Shown here piece after piece: positions 42,552-51,726 of a stretch of 64,000 nucleotides of DNA. Origin of the DNA: VAZQ01 sp963721005 (GTDB lineage: Bacteria; Pseudomonadota; Alphaproteobacteria; Rhizobiales; Xanthobacteraceae); NCBI GenBank assembly GCA_963721005.1, contig CAVRHR010000005.1, positions 992,001 to 1,056,000 of the forward strand, given 5' to 3'. A model generated the notes under the pieces. It had not been told where the DNA came from. It did not search any database and saw nothing but the letters and a program-made list of their open reading frames with translations. Positions within the stretch are counted from its first letter, which is position 1, and each line of letters opens with the position of its first letter. The position numbers and the translations under genes are program-made.

Positions 42552-45025
42552 CTGGCCTTCTGGCGCAGGCAGCGCGCCAGCGCCGCCGCGAGCTCGGCGC
42601 TCACCAGCGGCCTGCGCAGCACCTCCACAATTCCGGCTTCCGTCAGCACGTCGGCGCTGACATCCGCGGACGCGGTGGCCAGCACTATGGGCTGCCGCGG
42701 GGTGGCCTGGTGCAGGGCCCGGGCCCAATCGAATCCGCCCGAGCTCTGCAATGCGTGGCTGACCAGGATGACATCGAATCGATCGGGCGCCGAACGGCAC
42801 GCCGCGATCGCATCGGCCGGACGCTCGAACCCCACCGGCTCGTAGCCGAGCGCGGCCAACATCTCCTCGTCGCTTAGCCGCTGCTCCCGCTCGCTCTCGA
42901 CGACCAGCACCGTCTCGCCACGTCCGAGCGGCACCGCGGGGCCGATATCCATGCTGCCGTCGGCGGCCGCCGGCGGCAACCACACCTCGAAACGGCTGCC
43001 GTGCCCGGGCTTGCTCTGGACATTCATCGCTCCGTCGTGATCGCGAACGATCTCGCGGACGGTCGCGAGGCCGAGTCCCGTACCCGCCACCCGGGTCGTG
43101 AAGAACGGCTCGAACAAACGGCGCGCTACCGCTTCGTCGAAGCCCGGGCCGGTGTCGTCGACCGCCAGCCACACGTAGCGGCCGGGTGCCAGCTCGCCAT
43201 GGCTCAGCAGCAAGCGCGACACCACGCCCTTCTGCCCGGCGGTCAGGTGGACGCGCCCGTGCCCATCCATCGCCTGGGCCGCGTTGGCGCATAGATTGAG
43301 GATCACCTGCTGCAACTGCGCCGGCTCCCCGGACACGACGATGTCGGCGGTGACATCCTCGATGACGAGCTCGACGCCGGGGGGCAATGCGGCGCGCAGC
43401 AGCGAGCCCGACTCCTCGAACAGCGCACGGACCTGAATCGGCTGGACCCGCCCGGCACGCCGCCGCCCGAACGTGAGGATGCGGTCTATCAGATCGCGAC
43501 CGCGCTCCGCGGCCCGCCGAATCTCGTCGACATGCTGGGCCGGCTTGCTCCCTGGCGCGAGCTCTGGCTCGACCATCTCCGAATAGCCGAGAATGGCCCC
43601 GATTATGTTGTTGAAGTTGTGCGCAATGCCGCTCGCCAGCGACCCGACCATCTGCATACGGCCCGCGCGCTCGAGCCGGGTCGCGAGCCGCGTACGGTCG
43701 CGCTCGAGAAATTCCCGCTCGATGGCGTTCGCGACCGCATCACCAGCCAGCCGCACCACCGGCAGGGGGAAAGCTCCATCCCATGCCGGCTTCAGCTGCG
43801 ACGGGTGAAGGGCATCGAACCCAAGGATTCCCCGCACCCGGCCTGGCCGGATGAGCGGCACGCAGGCCCAAACGCGGACGCCGGCCGCCGCGAGCGCGTC
43901 CTTGACGTCGCCACGCGGCAGGGCAGCGACATTCGGTACGAGGACGATGTCGGGGCCGGCAGCGCCGAGCTGTGTGGACAGGGCGAGCGCCTGATCGGGC
44001 CAGCCTGGCGGATATGCGGATCCCTCCGCGCACCAGGTGTTGGTCCGGATGGGACTCTCGTCCAGCACCACATAGCCGCGTTCCGCGCCGATCGCCCGGC
44101 ACAGGTCGCCGAGCACTTGCCTCAGCCGCGAATCGGTTTCGGAGGGCGGGCAATTGATCAAGCGTGTCGAATTCTCGGCTATGACATGCTCGAATTCCGC
44201 CCGCTGTCGCAGCGCCAGGGCACGAGCCCGCAGCCGCAGGCCCAGACGCACCAGCATGATGAGCAACAGAAGCGAGACCATGTACAACAGCACCTGGAAG
44301 CGCCGCGCGGTCGCTTCGACCGCGGCTTGGCGATTGGAGAACAGCGCCCGGATCTCTTCCAAAGGCGGCGAGCTCGGTACCGCGACGAGAGCCTTGAGGG
44401 TGTCGTCGACGACCGGCAACAGGTCATGCAACAGACGGGCATGTGCGAGCAGTGCCTGGGCGGCATCGGCATCCGGCCCGACCGCCGGCGCTCGCGCCGC
44501 AAAGACGTCGATCCGCTCCTGCAGCGCCGCGACCGCCTCCGGCGAGGTATCGAGCATGAGATGAAGGGTGGCGGCCGCCAGCGCGCCGGTTGCGGGAACG
44601 ACCTGCGCATCCCGGGCGGAAAATGCGCCGCTGGTGCTCGAGAGGCCGACATAGGACAAGGAGTTCTGCAAGAGCGCATTGCTGGTCTTGAAGCGCTCGG
44701 TCAGCTCTTCCTGCTGCGCCGCCGTCGCGGCAAGGCGGTCGACAGCGGCCGGATCGAGACCTTCGGTGCGGGCACGGGATCGGAGACGGTCGATGGCGTC
44801 CTCCATCGCCTGCACCGACTTGGCGAGGGCATCGTAGTCACGCAGCAGGCCGGCACGCGCCTGCAGGACATCGCGGTGGAGAGACGTCTCGGCGAGAGCG
44901 AAGTCGTCGAGCGCCTGGAGCGTAACCGCGTGTGCCGAGGCGTTGGTGTCGATCGCTCGCAGCAGCAGCCACGTGAGCAGCGCGAGCAGCAACAGCACCC
45001 CTATCGCGCCCGGCCACAATTTCAT
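42539..45025 (-). CDS. VirA-like membrane sensor histidine kinase with degenerate receiver
   Basis: 828 residues. TM1 near 5-24, periplasmic helical sensor about 25-244, TM2 near 245-262, GAF-like domain about 280-440, HisKA with phospho-acceptor His469 (SLASGIAHNFNNIIGAILGY), and HATPase_c with NLCANAAQAMDGHG, DDTGPGFDE, LFEPFFTTRVAGTGLGLAT. The last ~120 residues resemble a receiver domain, but the acidic pair reads VVESERE and the phospho-Asp position reads ILVSHAL (Ser), so it should not accept phosphate. The start overlaps the stop of the peroxidase gene (ATGA). Its partner is probably the divergent OmpR-type regulator at 46037. Confidence 0.88.
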   Translation of the reverse strand: MKLWPGAIGVLLLLALLTWLLLRAIDTNASAHAVTLQALDDFALAETSLHRDVLQARAGLLRDYDALAKSVQAMEDAIDRLRSRARTEGLDPAAVDRLAATAAQQEELTERFKTSNALLQNSLSYVGLSSTSGAFSARDAQVVPATGALAAATLHLMLDTSPEAVAALQERIDVFAARAPAVGPDADAAQALLAHARLLHDLLPVVDDTLKALVAVPSSPPLEEIRALFSNRQAAVEATARRFQVLLYMVSLLLLIMLVRLGLRLRARALALRQRAEFEHVIAENSTRLINCPPSETDSRLRQVLGDLCRAIGAERGYVVLDESPIRTNTWCAEGSAYPPGWPDQALALSTQLGAAGPDIVLVPNVAALPRGDVKDALAAAGVRVWACVPLIRPGRVRGILGFDALHPSQLKPAWDGAFPLPVVRLAGDAVANAIEREFLERDRTRLATRLERAGRMQMVGSLASGIAHNFNNIIGAILGYSEMVEPELAPGSKPAQHVDEIRRAAERGRDLIDRILTFGRRRAGRVQPIQVRALFEESGSLLRAALPPGVELVIEDVTADIVVSGEPAQLQQVILNLCANAAQAMDGHGRVHLTAGQKGVVSRLLLSHGELAPGRYVWLAVDDTGPGFDEAVARRLFEPFFTTRVAGTGLGLATVREIVRDHDGAMNVQSKPGHGSRFEVWLPPAAADGSMDIGPAVPLGRGETVLVVESEREQRLSDEEMLAALGYEPVGFERPADAIAACRSAPDRFDVILVSHALQSSGGFDWARALHQATPRQPIVLATASADVSADVLTEAGIVEVLRRPLVSAELAAALARCLRQKARLQS

Positions 45026-46038
45026 GGGGCGGCCGCGCCAGCAGCCGCCGCGTCGCCGGCGGGGGCGATCGGGCGTCCCCGGTAGGTGCCGGTGAGCGTC
45101 CCGAGAAAGGTGACGATTGATGCGATCTGGGTTTCCGTCAGCTTTCGATCAAGCTGCGCGATGCCCATCGTCTTGACCGCCTCCGACAGGTTCGGCGCGC
45201 TGCCGTCGTGGAAATAGGGCGCCGTGGTCGCAACGTTGCGCAGGCTGGGCACGCGCACCAGCGCGGGCTCCGCGGAGCCGATCGGATGGAAAATGCCGTG
45301 GCGCTGGAACAGATTGCCTCCCACATTGACGCCCTGGTGGCACGCGATGCAGCCGAGCGACTTGAACAACTGATAGCCGGAGAGCTCCGCCGGCGTGATG
45401 GCGTCGGCATCGCCCGCCAGCCAAAGGTCGAATCGGGAGCCGGGAGTGACCAACGAGCGCAGATAGGTCGCGATCGCGTTCAGGAGAGCGGTTGCATCCG
45501 GCTCCCTCCCGTACGCCTCGCGGAACTGCCGCGCGGTCTCCGGATCGACGCGCATCTTGCCGGCAGCCTCTTCCGCGCTCGACGCCATGGTGATCGGATT
45601 GCGCAGCGTCTGCTCGAGTTCGCGTTCGAGCTGGCGGTAGTTCCCTTCCCAGTTCAGGCGAAAATTCAGCGCAACATTGAACACCGTCGGCGTATTGAGC
45701 GCGATCGGCCCCCCCTCGGGCGTCACATCATGGGCGTTGGCGCTGGCGCCGTTCCTTTGTATATCGTGGCATGATCGACAGCTGCGGGTGTCGTCGCGGG
45801 ACAGGCGCCGGTCTGCGAACAATCGTTCCCCGAGCGCAAGACGCCGCGAGTCCTGTGCCGGGGCGGCGGGAATCGGTGTGATCGGCTCCTGGCCGGCGCG
45901 CATAGCAGGGGTTGGCGATTGCGAAGCCGCCGGCGAGGCGGCGGCAAGCAAGAGGAGCGCCGCCAGGAGGCGTGCAATTCTGCGGCCGGGCACCGGAGCG
46001 GTCGTGTCCGGCGGCGTCAATACGGGAACGGGCGACAT
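45022..46038 (-). CDS. diheme cytochrome c peroxidase/MauG-family protein
   Basis: About 338 residues from Met 46038. Signal peptide ARLLAALLLLAAASPAASQ. Two haem sites, CRSCH (about 87-91) and CIACH (about 230-234). Further CCP-type features are RLSRDDTRSCRSCHD, GPIALNTPTVFNVALNFRLN and VPSLRNVATTAPYFHDGSAP. It reduces peroxide in the periplasm or makes MauG-type oxidations. Gene order peroxidase then kinase (four-base overlap) suggests one transcript. A longer N terminus to 46134 is in frame but lacks a ribosome site and would mask the signal peptide. Confidence 0.88.
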   Translation of the reverse strand: MSPVPVLTPPDTTAPVPGRRIARLLAALLLLAAASPAASQSPTPAMRAGQEPITPIPAAPAQDSRRLALGERLFADRRLSRDDTRSCRSCHDIQRNGASANAHDVTPEGGPIALNTPTVFNVALNFRLNWEGNYRQLERELEQTLRNPITMASSAEEAAGKMRVDPETARQFREAYGREPDATALLNAIATYLRSLVTPGSRFDLWLAGDADAITPAELSGYQLFKSLGCIACHQGVNVGGNLFQRHGIFHPIGSAEPALVRVPSLRNVATTAPYFHDGSAPNLSEAVKTMGIAQLDRKLTETQIASIVTFLGTLTGTYRGRPIAPAGDAAAAGAAAP

Positions 46039-46801
46039 GGGCGAAACATCGTCGAGTGACCTGAGCGTTCGCGGCGACGCCGATCGCCAAGTTTGCGTCC
46101 TCGTGGTCGAGGACGATCCTGCCTTGCAGCGCATGATCCTAAACTATTTCACCGAGAACAACATCCGCGCCCTGGTGGCGTCAGGCCGTCAGGAGATGAC
46201 CCGTCAGCTCGCCAGCGCCGAGGTGAACCTGGTGATCCTCGATCTTCGGCTCGGCCAAGAGGACGGCCTGGACCTGCTGCGCGAGGTCCGCTCGGGTTCC
46301 GACGTTCCGGTGATCATCATAACCGGTCATCTCCGCGACGACATCGATCGGGTCGTCGGGCTGGAGCTCGGCGCCGACGATTACCTGACGAAGCCGTTCA
46401 ATCTGCGCGAGTTGCTGGCGCGCGTGCGCGCGGTGTTGCGACGTTTCGATGTCGGACGCACAGCGCCGGCCCGCGATCCCGAGCGCGGTCACTATCGATT
46501 CTCCGGCTGGCAGCTCGACCGCAAGAGCCGCCGGCTCACCGACCCGGCCGGCACACCGGTCGCATTGACCAAAGGCGAGTACGCGCTGCTGCTGGCCTTT
46601 CTCGACGCGCCGCAGCGGCCGCTGAGCCGCGAGCACCTGCTGCAGGCCACACGTGTCCATGAGGACGTGTTCGATCGCAGCATCGACGTGCAAATTCTTC
46701 GCCTGCGGCGCAAGCTGGAGCGCGACCCGAGCACGCCGCGCGTCATTCTGACCGAGCGCGGCGTGGGATATGTGTTCGCGGTTCCGGTCGAGCGGGTCTG
46801 A
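46037..46801 (+). CDS. OmpR/PhoB-family response regulator
   Basis: 254 residues. Receiver domain: acidic pair in VLVVEDDPALQRMIL, phospho-Asp in LVILDLRLGQEDGLDLL, Thr in VIIITGHLRDD, Lys in DDYLTKPFNLRELLARV. The C-terminal winged helix contains LTKGEYALLLAFLDAPQRPL, SREHLLQATR, VFDRSIDVQILRLRRKLE and GVGYVFAVP. It is divergent from the peroxidase-kinase operon and its ATG shares two bases with the opposing ATG. The natural partner is the kinase at 42539-45025; possible targets are the local peroxidase, DUF3455 and RTX promoters (inference). Confidence 0.92.
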   Translation: MGETSSSDLSVRGDADRQVCVLVVEDDPALQRMILNYFTENNIRALVASGRQEMTRQLASAEVNLVILDLRLGQEDGLDLLREVRSGSDVPVIIITGHLRDDIDRVVGLELGADDYLTKPFNLRELLARVRAVLRRFDVGRTAPARDPERGHYRFSGWQLDRKSRRLTDPAGTPVALTKGEYALLLAFLDAPQRPLSREHLLQATRVHEDVFDRSIDVQILRLRRKLERDPSTPRVILTERGVGYVFAVPVERV

Positions 46802-47309
46802 GGCGCGCTTTCTCGGCCGATGCCGACGACCGACCGGGCCGTTGCCCCCGCGACTCAAAGGGTCGCGTCTACAGCAGAGGCGGCTCGTGGTTGCGATGAC
46901 GATGGGGCGACTCCCTACCGTTTCCCGGACGATTCCAGTCCAGGTGCGATGCTACCGATTGGCGACAGCGCCATCCCGCGCCCGCGCCCCGACTGGTCCT
47001 ATCGCAGCCGGGACCCGCTCAATTCCGTTTTACGGGAGGCAGCACCGAGGTGATCGATCGGCCTGCATCCGGGCGCGGCCTTACCCGGCAACCAGATCGA
47101 CCAACGCTCGAGGGTCCCGCAGCCAAGACACTGAATTATAGTCACAAATTTCCCCGTCTTGGGGCCTTCACCGATCGCTAACGACAAATCTCCAGCCAAT
47201 CTCAAGAAGAAATCAAGCTTGGCGCAAAGCCCTGGGCCGCGGCGGTCGCTATCCGTGGCGCACTGATCGCACTTCCGGCAATCGAAAACCGAGCGACTGG
47301 AGCAACAGC
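46802..47309. other. intergenic, with leader duplicated before mddA
   Basis: No supported gene. Its last ~130 bases (from AAATCTCCAGCCAATCTCAA) are a diverged copy of the segment just before 47822, part of the tandem duplication of the methyltransferase gene. Confidence 0.5.
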
Positions 47310-47585
47310 ATGACCGTGATCCAACCCCCCGCAATGGGGAGGTCAAAGACCGGCAGATCGACCAGGATTCTCTGCCGCCTCGTCTCCTACGCCGTCTTCT
47401 TCTTCGCCTTCTTCTGCGCCATCGGCCTGGTCGAAAGCCTGCTCGTTCCCAAGGCGATCGACACCGGAATCGCTGTTCCGCTGGGCGAGGCCCTCTTCGT
47501 CGATCTGCTGGTGACCACGGCCTATATTTTCGTCAGCATCTTCCTCGAGGAGCGCAATCTGGTCGGTGACGAATACCGGCGCTAA
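47310..47585 (+). pseudogene. internally deleted copy of the mddA-like gene
   Basis: 91 codons. The first ~67 match the start of the intact gene downstream (RLVSYAVFFFAFFCAIGLVE, SLLVPKAIDTGIAVPLGEAL, FVDLL). Then the frame jumps directly to the end (VTTAYIFVSIFLEERNLV, GDEYRR) and stops. About 155 internal residues, including the RHP and membrane core, are gone. The frame is kept, so a short two-helix protein could still be made, but no catalysis is expected. Confidence 0.75.
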
Positions 47586-47821
47586 CGCCAGACCGCGTCG
47601 AAGGTCATTCCCCGGCGGAAGTCGCCATGATGGCGTCTTCGCGGGAGGTAAATGCCGACCATGGCCGATCCGCGATCGATCGCGGCCGCCCGCACGCGAA
47701 ATCTCCAGATCATCTCCAGAAGAAATCCAGCCCGGCTCAAAGCCTTCGGCCGGCGCCGCCGCTACCCCAGGCGCACACATAGATCGCGTTCCTTGCGATC
47801 GCAACCGACCGGAGCAATCCC

Positions 47822-48592
47822 ATGACCATGATCCAGCGCTCTACCGCGGAGGGGTCGCGAATCGGCAGGCTCGCTGCCTTTCTGTACGGCCTTCTCGCCT
47901 ACACCGTGTTTGTCGTCAGCTTTCTCTACGCCGTCGGCTTCGTCGAGGGCCTGCTGGTGCCCAAGACCATCGACACCGGCGCCGACGTTCCCATGACCGA
48001 GGCCCTGATCGTCGATCTGCTGCTGCTCTCGCTGTTCGCGGTGCAGCACAGCGTGATGGCCCGCAAGCAATTCAAGGCCTGGTGGACGCAATTCGTGCCC
48101 GCGTCGGTCGAGCGCAGCACCTATGTGCTGGCCTCCAGCCTCGCGCTCGCGCTGTTGCTGTGGCAATGGCGCCCGCTCCCCGACGTGATCTGGGAAGTTG
48201 CCGATCCGCAACTCGCCGCCGCGATCACCGGCCTGTCGCTCCTGGGCTTCGTGCTGGTCCTGACCAGCACCTTCCTGATCAACCATTTCGAGCTGTTCGG
48301 ATTGCATCAGGTGGTCGCCAATCTCGCCGGCCGCGACATGCCGGAGCAGAAATTCCGGACACCGTTCCTCTATGGCTTCGTCCGTCACCCGCTCTATCTC
48401 GGTTTCATCATCGCGTTCTGGGCGGCGCCGGTCATGACGCTGGGACATCTCGTGTTCGCGGCGGTGACCACGGCCTACATCTTCGTCGGCATCGCCCTCG
48501 AGGAGCGCGATCTGGTTGCGCTGTTCGGCGACGAGTACCGGCGCTACCGCAGGACCGTCTCGATGATCATTCCCTGGCGGAAGTCCGCATGA
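47822..48592 (+). CDS. mddA: NnrU/isoprenylcysteine-methyltransferase-like membrane protein, probable methanethiol S-methyltransferase
   Basis: 256 residues with five to six hydrophobic helices. Motifs: LFAVQHSVMARKQFKAWW, LINHFELFGLHQVV, and the ICMT-like SAM-binding end FLYGFVRHPLYLGFIIAFW, ALEERDLVALFGDEYRRYRR. This is the arrangement of MddA, which methylates methanethiol to dimethyl sulfide, and of NnrU relatives; the MddA assignment is family-level inference. CCGGAGC precedes ATG 47822. A decayed tandem copy lies upstream. Its stop overlaps an ATG (ATGA) that could start a longer form of the next gene. Confidence 0.75.
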   Translation: MTMIQRSTAEGSRIGRLAAFLYGLLAYTVFVVSFLYAVGFVEGLLVPKTIDTGADVPMTEALIVDLLLLSLFAVQHSVMARKQFKAWWTQFVPASVERSTYVLASSLALALLLWQWRPLPDVIWEVADPQLAAAITGLSLLGFVLVLTSTFLINHFELFGLHQVVANLAGRDMPEQKFRTPFLYGFVRHPLYLGFIIAFWAAPVMTLGHLVFAAVTTAYIFVGIALEERDLVALFGDEYRRYRRTVSMIIPWRKSA

Positions 48593-48681
48593 CCGCGGCC
48601 CTGCAAGCGAGCAAACAGCCGCCGCGACCGGCAACCGATCGCGGCCCGTCCCCAACCCGAGACAACGAGAACGAGAGAGCC

Positions 48682-49104
48682 ATGAGTCACATTGGAAGCT
48701 GCTTCTGCGGCGCCGTCGAGCTGGAGGTCACCGGAGCGCCCGAGGCCATGGGCTACTGCCATTGCCATTCCTGCCGGTCGTGGTCCGGCGCACCCGTCAA
48801 CGCCTTCAGCCTCTGGAAGCCGCATGCCGTGCAGATCGTGTCCGGCGTCGAGCATGTGGCGAGCTACCAGAAGACCGAGCACAGCCAGCGTCAATTCTGC
48901 ACGGAATGCGGCGGACACCTCCTGACCAATCATCCGGCGCTGGGCCTGGTGGACGTGTTTGCCGCCACCATTCCCAGCCTCGACTTCGTCCCCGGCGTGC
49001 ATGTTAACTACGCCGAGACGGTGCTGCCGATGCGTGACGGTCTGCCCAAGCTCAAAGACTTTCCGGCCGAGCTCGGCGGCTCCGGCCGTACGGTCGTGGA
49101 ATAG
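48682..49104 (+). CDS. GFA-family (glutathione-dependent formaldehyde-activating-like) zinc protein
   Basis: 140 residues from ATG 48682 (GAGAGAG upstream). CENP-V/GFA fold with zinc ligands in GSCFCGAVELEVTG, MGYCHCHSCRSWSGAP and RQFCTECGGHLLTNHP. Family members bind glutathione adducts or act as small zinc scaffolds; formaldehyde activation is proven only for a few. An earlier in-frame ATG at 48590 overlaps the mddA stop but would add an unlikely Pro/Arg-rich leader. Same strand as mddA and probably co-transcribed, which would suit C1/sulfur metabolism (inference). Confidence 0.85.
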   Translation: MSHIGSCFCGAVELEVTGAPEAMGYCHCHSCRSWSGAPVNAFSLWKPHAVQIVSGVEHVASYQKTEHSQRQFCTECGGHLLTNHPALGLVDVFAATIPSLDFVPGVHVNYAETVLPMRDGLPKLKDFPAELGGSGRTVVE

Positions 49105-49244
49105 CGGAAGACCCCCCGTACGAGAAGACGTGGCGCCCCTCCCCCCCCGCCACGTCGGCGCCGGGCGGCTTTGCTTCCCCATGGCAGAGTCGCCCGGCGC
49201 CCTTGCGTTCGTTGGCCGCCGAAGACGGGGCCGAGCCGCCCTGG

Positions 49245-51276
49245 CTATTCGGGCATGCCGGCCAGGCGCAGGCCTGATTTGATGCGCTCGTGCTGCTGCT
49301 GGTAGATCTGGCTGGTGAGCACGAGCGGTACCGGCGACAGGCGGCGGAATGTGGACACCCGCGTCCCGGGGCGTTTTTGCAGGTAAGCGGCGAGCGCAGC
49401 CCTTGCGTCGTCGGAATGGCCCAGCAGCGCGTAGGTCGCCGCCAGGAAGGCGTGCGACGACAGGTTTCTCGGGTTGGCGTCGAGCGCGCCAATCAGCGAG
49501 CGGATGGCCTCCTCATCGCGCCCGAGCAGAACCAGAGCGTGCCCGCGACCGTCCAACCAGGTCCAGCGGCCCGGATCGCGCGGCCCGATGCGATCGGCCT
49601 TCGCGAACCAGTCGAGCGCCTGAGCGGCCTTTCCGAGATACATGGTCGAGAGGCCGATCTCCTTATAGGCCCACGGCTCGCCGGGGTTTTCCATGATGAT
49701 CGCTTGCGCGGCGGCGATCGCGTCATCGAACTTGCCCTGCGCGCGCCGCAGCGCCGCCTTGGCCTTCAAGACCATGATATTGTCGGGCTCGATGGCGCCA
49801 GCCCGATCGAGCAGCTGCTCGGCCTTCTCCAGCCGCTCGTCACCCTCGGTCTCGTAGTAACCGTTTACGAACTCGAACACGAGCGTCGAGGCCGCGCCGG
49901 CCAGCCCGTCGACACTGTCCGGCTGGACCGTCAGCGCCTGCTCGAACAAGCCGCGCGCCTCGATCATGGTGGCGGGCGACGACGGCAGGTTGAGCACCGC
50001 CTTGCCGCGCATGACGAGATCCATGAGCTCGGTGCTATTGGGTCGCTCCAGCCGGCTTCGCCGCGCCTCGATGTCGACGACCTTCAATCCGATGGCGCGC
50101 GACACCCGGCCGACGATCTCGTCCTGCACCTGCAGGATGCTCTTGCGCTCGGTGTCGAAGCGTTCGGACCACAGCTGATTGCCTTCCCGGGTCTCGGCCA
50201 GCGCAATGTTGACGCGTACCCGCTCCCCCTCGACCGCGAGGCTGCCATTGAGCAGGTAACGCACGTCCAGCTCGCGTCCGATCTGACGCGCGTCCGTGCT
50301 CCTGCCCTTGTAGGTGAAAGCCGTGTCGCGCGACACCACTGAGATTCCGGGCATCGCATGCACCAGATCGCTGATGAGACTGTCGGTGACCCCGTCGGCC
50401 ACGTAATCCTGCGCCGCATCGCCGCTCAGATTGATGAAGGGGAGGACCACAATCGAGGCTGCCGCCGCAGCGAGTCGGTCCGGCGCCGCCTCCGGCTCCC
50501 TCGCCAGCCCGACCGCGGCCTTCACGGCCGGTGCGGGCACCGGGGCGGATGACAGCAGCCACCAGGCGGCAGCCGGCACCGCGACGAGGCCGAGCAAGGC
50601 GGCTGCGATCAACGGCGACCGTGCCGACCGGCGCCCGGCCGGTGCGGTTACGGCGGGCACCGGGTCAACCCCGCGGTGGGGATGCGACAATCGAGTCGCC
50701 GGCAAACGCGGCATCGGCCGTCGGGCCGACCGCCACGGCGGCAGGGCCGTCGGCCGGATGCTCCTGGTCGGGACCGAGACCCAGACCGAGACCCATGTGC
50801 TGGAACGGCGGTGCCTCGACCAAGGGGGTGTCGGGCAGCGCCGGCAACTCGCCCGCGAGCATCGCCGCAGCAGCCGCCGCATCCTGCGGTGCCTCACCTC
50901 GCGGCGCAGCGGCGCGCTCGGTCGCGACCAGAGTCGGCGCGGAAACCTCCGCCACATCGCCGACGAAACGAAACCCGCGCTTGAACACGGTGCGAATGAG
51001 ACTTTGATCGTTGCCGTTGTCGCGCAGCGCGCGGCGCGCAGCGCTGATGCGGGAGCTCAGCGTCGCCTCCGAGACGATGCGGCCTTCCCAAACGACGTCG
51101 AACAGCTCGTCCTTGCCGACGATCCGGTCGCGATTCCGGATCAGGTGAACGAGCAAATCGAACACCTGCGGCTCGATATGGACAGCCGATCCGGCGCGCC
51201 GCAACTCGTGCCGGGCGATGTCGATCTCGAAATCGGCAAACCGGAAATACAAGGGTCCCTCACGGCTTGGACGCAT
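49245..51276 (-). CDS. winged-helix/TPR membrane regulator (CadC-like), frameshifted
   Basis: The N-terminal part (51276-50665) has an OmpR-type winged helix: YFRFADFEIDIARHELRRAG, EPQVFDLLVHLIRNRDRIV, TLSSRISAARRALRDNG, FKRGFRFVGDV. After a linker the frame breaks at about 50685 in a C/G run. The other frame continues with a membrane helix (SPLIAAALLGLVAVPAAAWW), the domain VLPFINLSGDAAQDYVADGV, DVRYLLNGSLAVEGERVRVN, and several TPR units to 49245. Intact it would be ~670 residues. This fusion (DNA-binding head, one TM, adenylate-cyclase-regulator-like and TPR periplasmic part) is common in rhizobia as a one-component regulator. Target genes unknown. Confidence 0.85.
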
Positions 51277-51538
51277 GCATCGGCGCGGAAGCGACGGCTT
51301 GTCGGATCATCGGGGTGTCGAAGCGGTTGCCTATACCACATCGCCGGGATGTTCAAGGAAGCCGCCCCTCTCGAGGGCATCCGTTGGTCCTAGTACTGGA
51401 GTACTGCCCTTGTGGCCGCCGGAATGCCATCAACCCATGCGCCGGGGCTCGCATTCGGGCGGGCGCGGAGCCCGTACGATTGGCGCCGCAACCCCTACCC
51501 TGCCGTCCGACACGGGTTAGTTGCAAAGGTGAGGAAGC

Positions 51539-51655
51539 ATGGCCGCCGCTACGATGCTCGATGAAATCTGGAGCCGCCATGTCGTCGCAAAGAAGGAAGG
51601 CGAGCTGCTGCTCCAGGTGGACCGTGCGCAGGCTTCCATGCGCCGGGGCGGATAG
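51539..51655 (+). pseudogene. N-terminal stump of a LeuC/aconitase-family large subunit
   Basis: 38 codons with an excellent AGGTGAGGA site: MAAATMLDEIWSRHVVAKKE, GELLLQVDR, then a divergent end and stop. 'TL.EKIW..HVV....G..LL.IDR' is the opening of 3-isopropylmalate dehydratase large subunits. The remaining ~430 residues are missing. Its start lies 188 bases before glsA. Confidence 0.6.
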
Positions 51656-51726
51656 CTCGAATGCGATCGAGAATGGCGGCCGGCAAAGCTCTCGCGAGCG
51701 CCCGTAAAATCGGATATCGAAACCAA

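Noticed and set aside
42685..42960. True hybrid-kinase receiver domain
   Set aside because: The phospho-aspartate and acidic pair are missing, so it was recorded as degenerate instead.
43532..45085. 517-codon plus-strand frame opposite the histidine kinase
   Set aside because: Arg/Gln-rich shadow without domains; the kinase on the minus strand is unambiguous.
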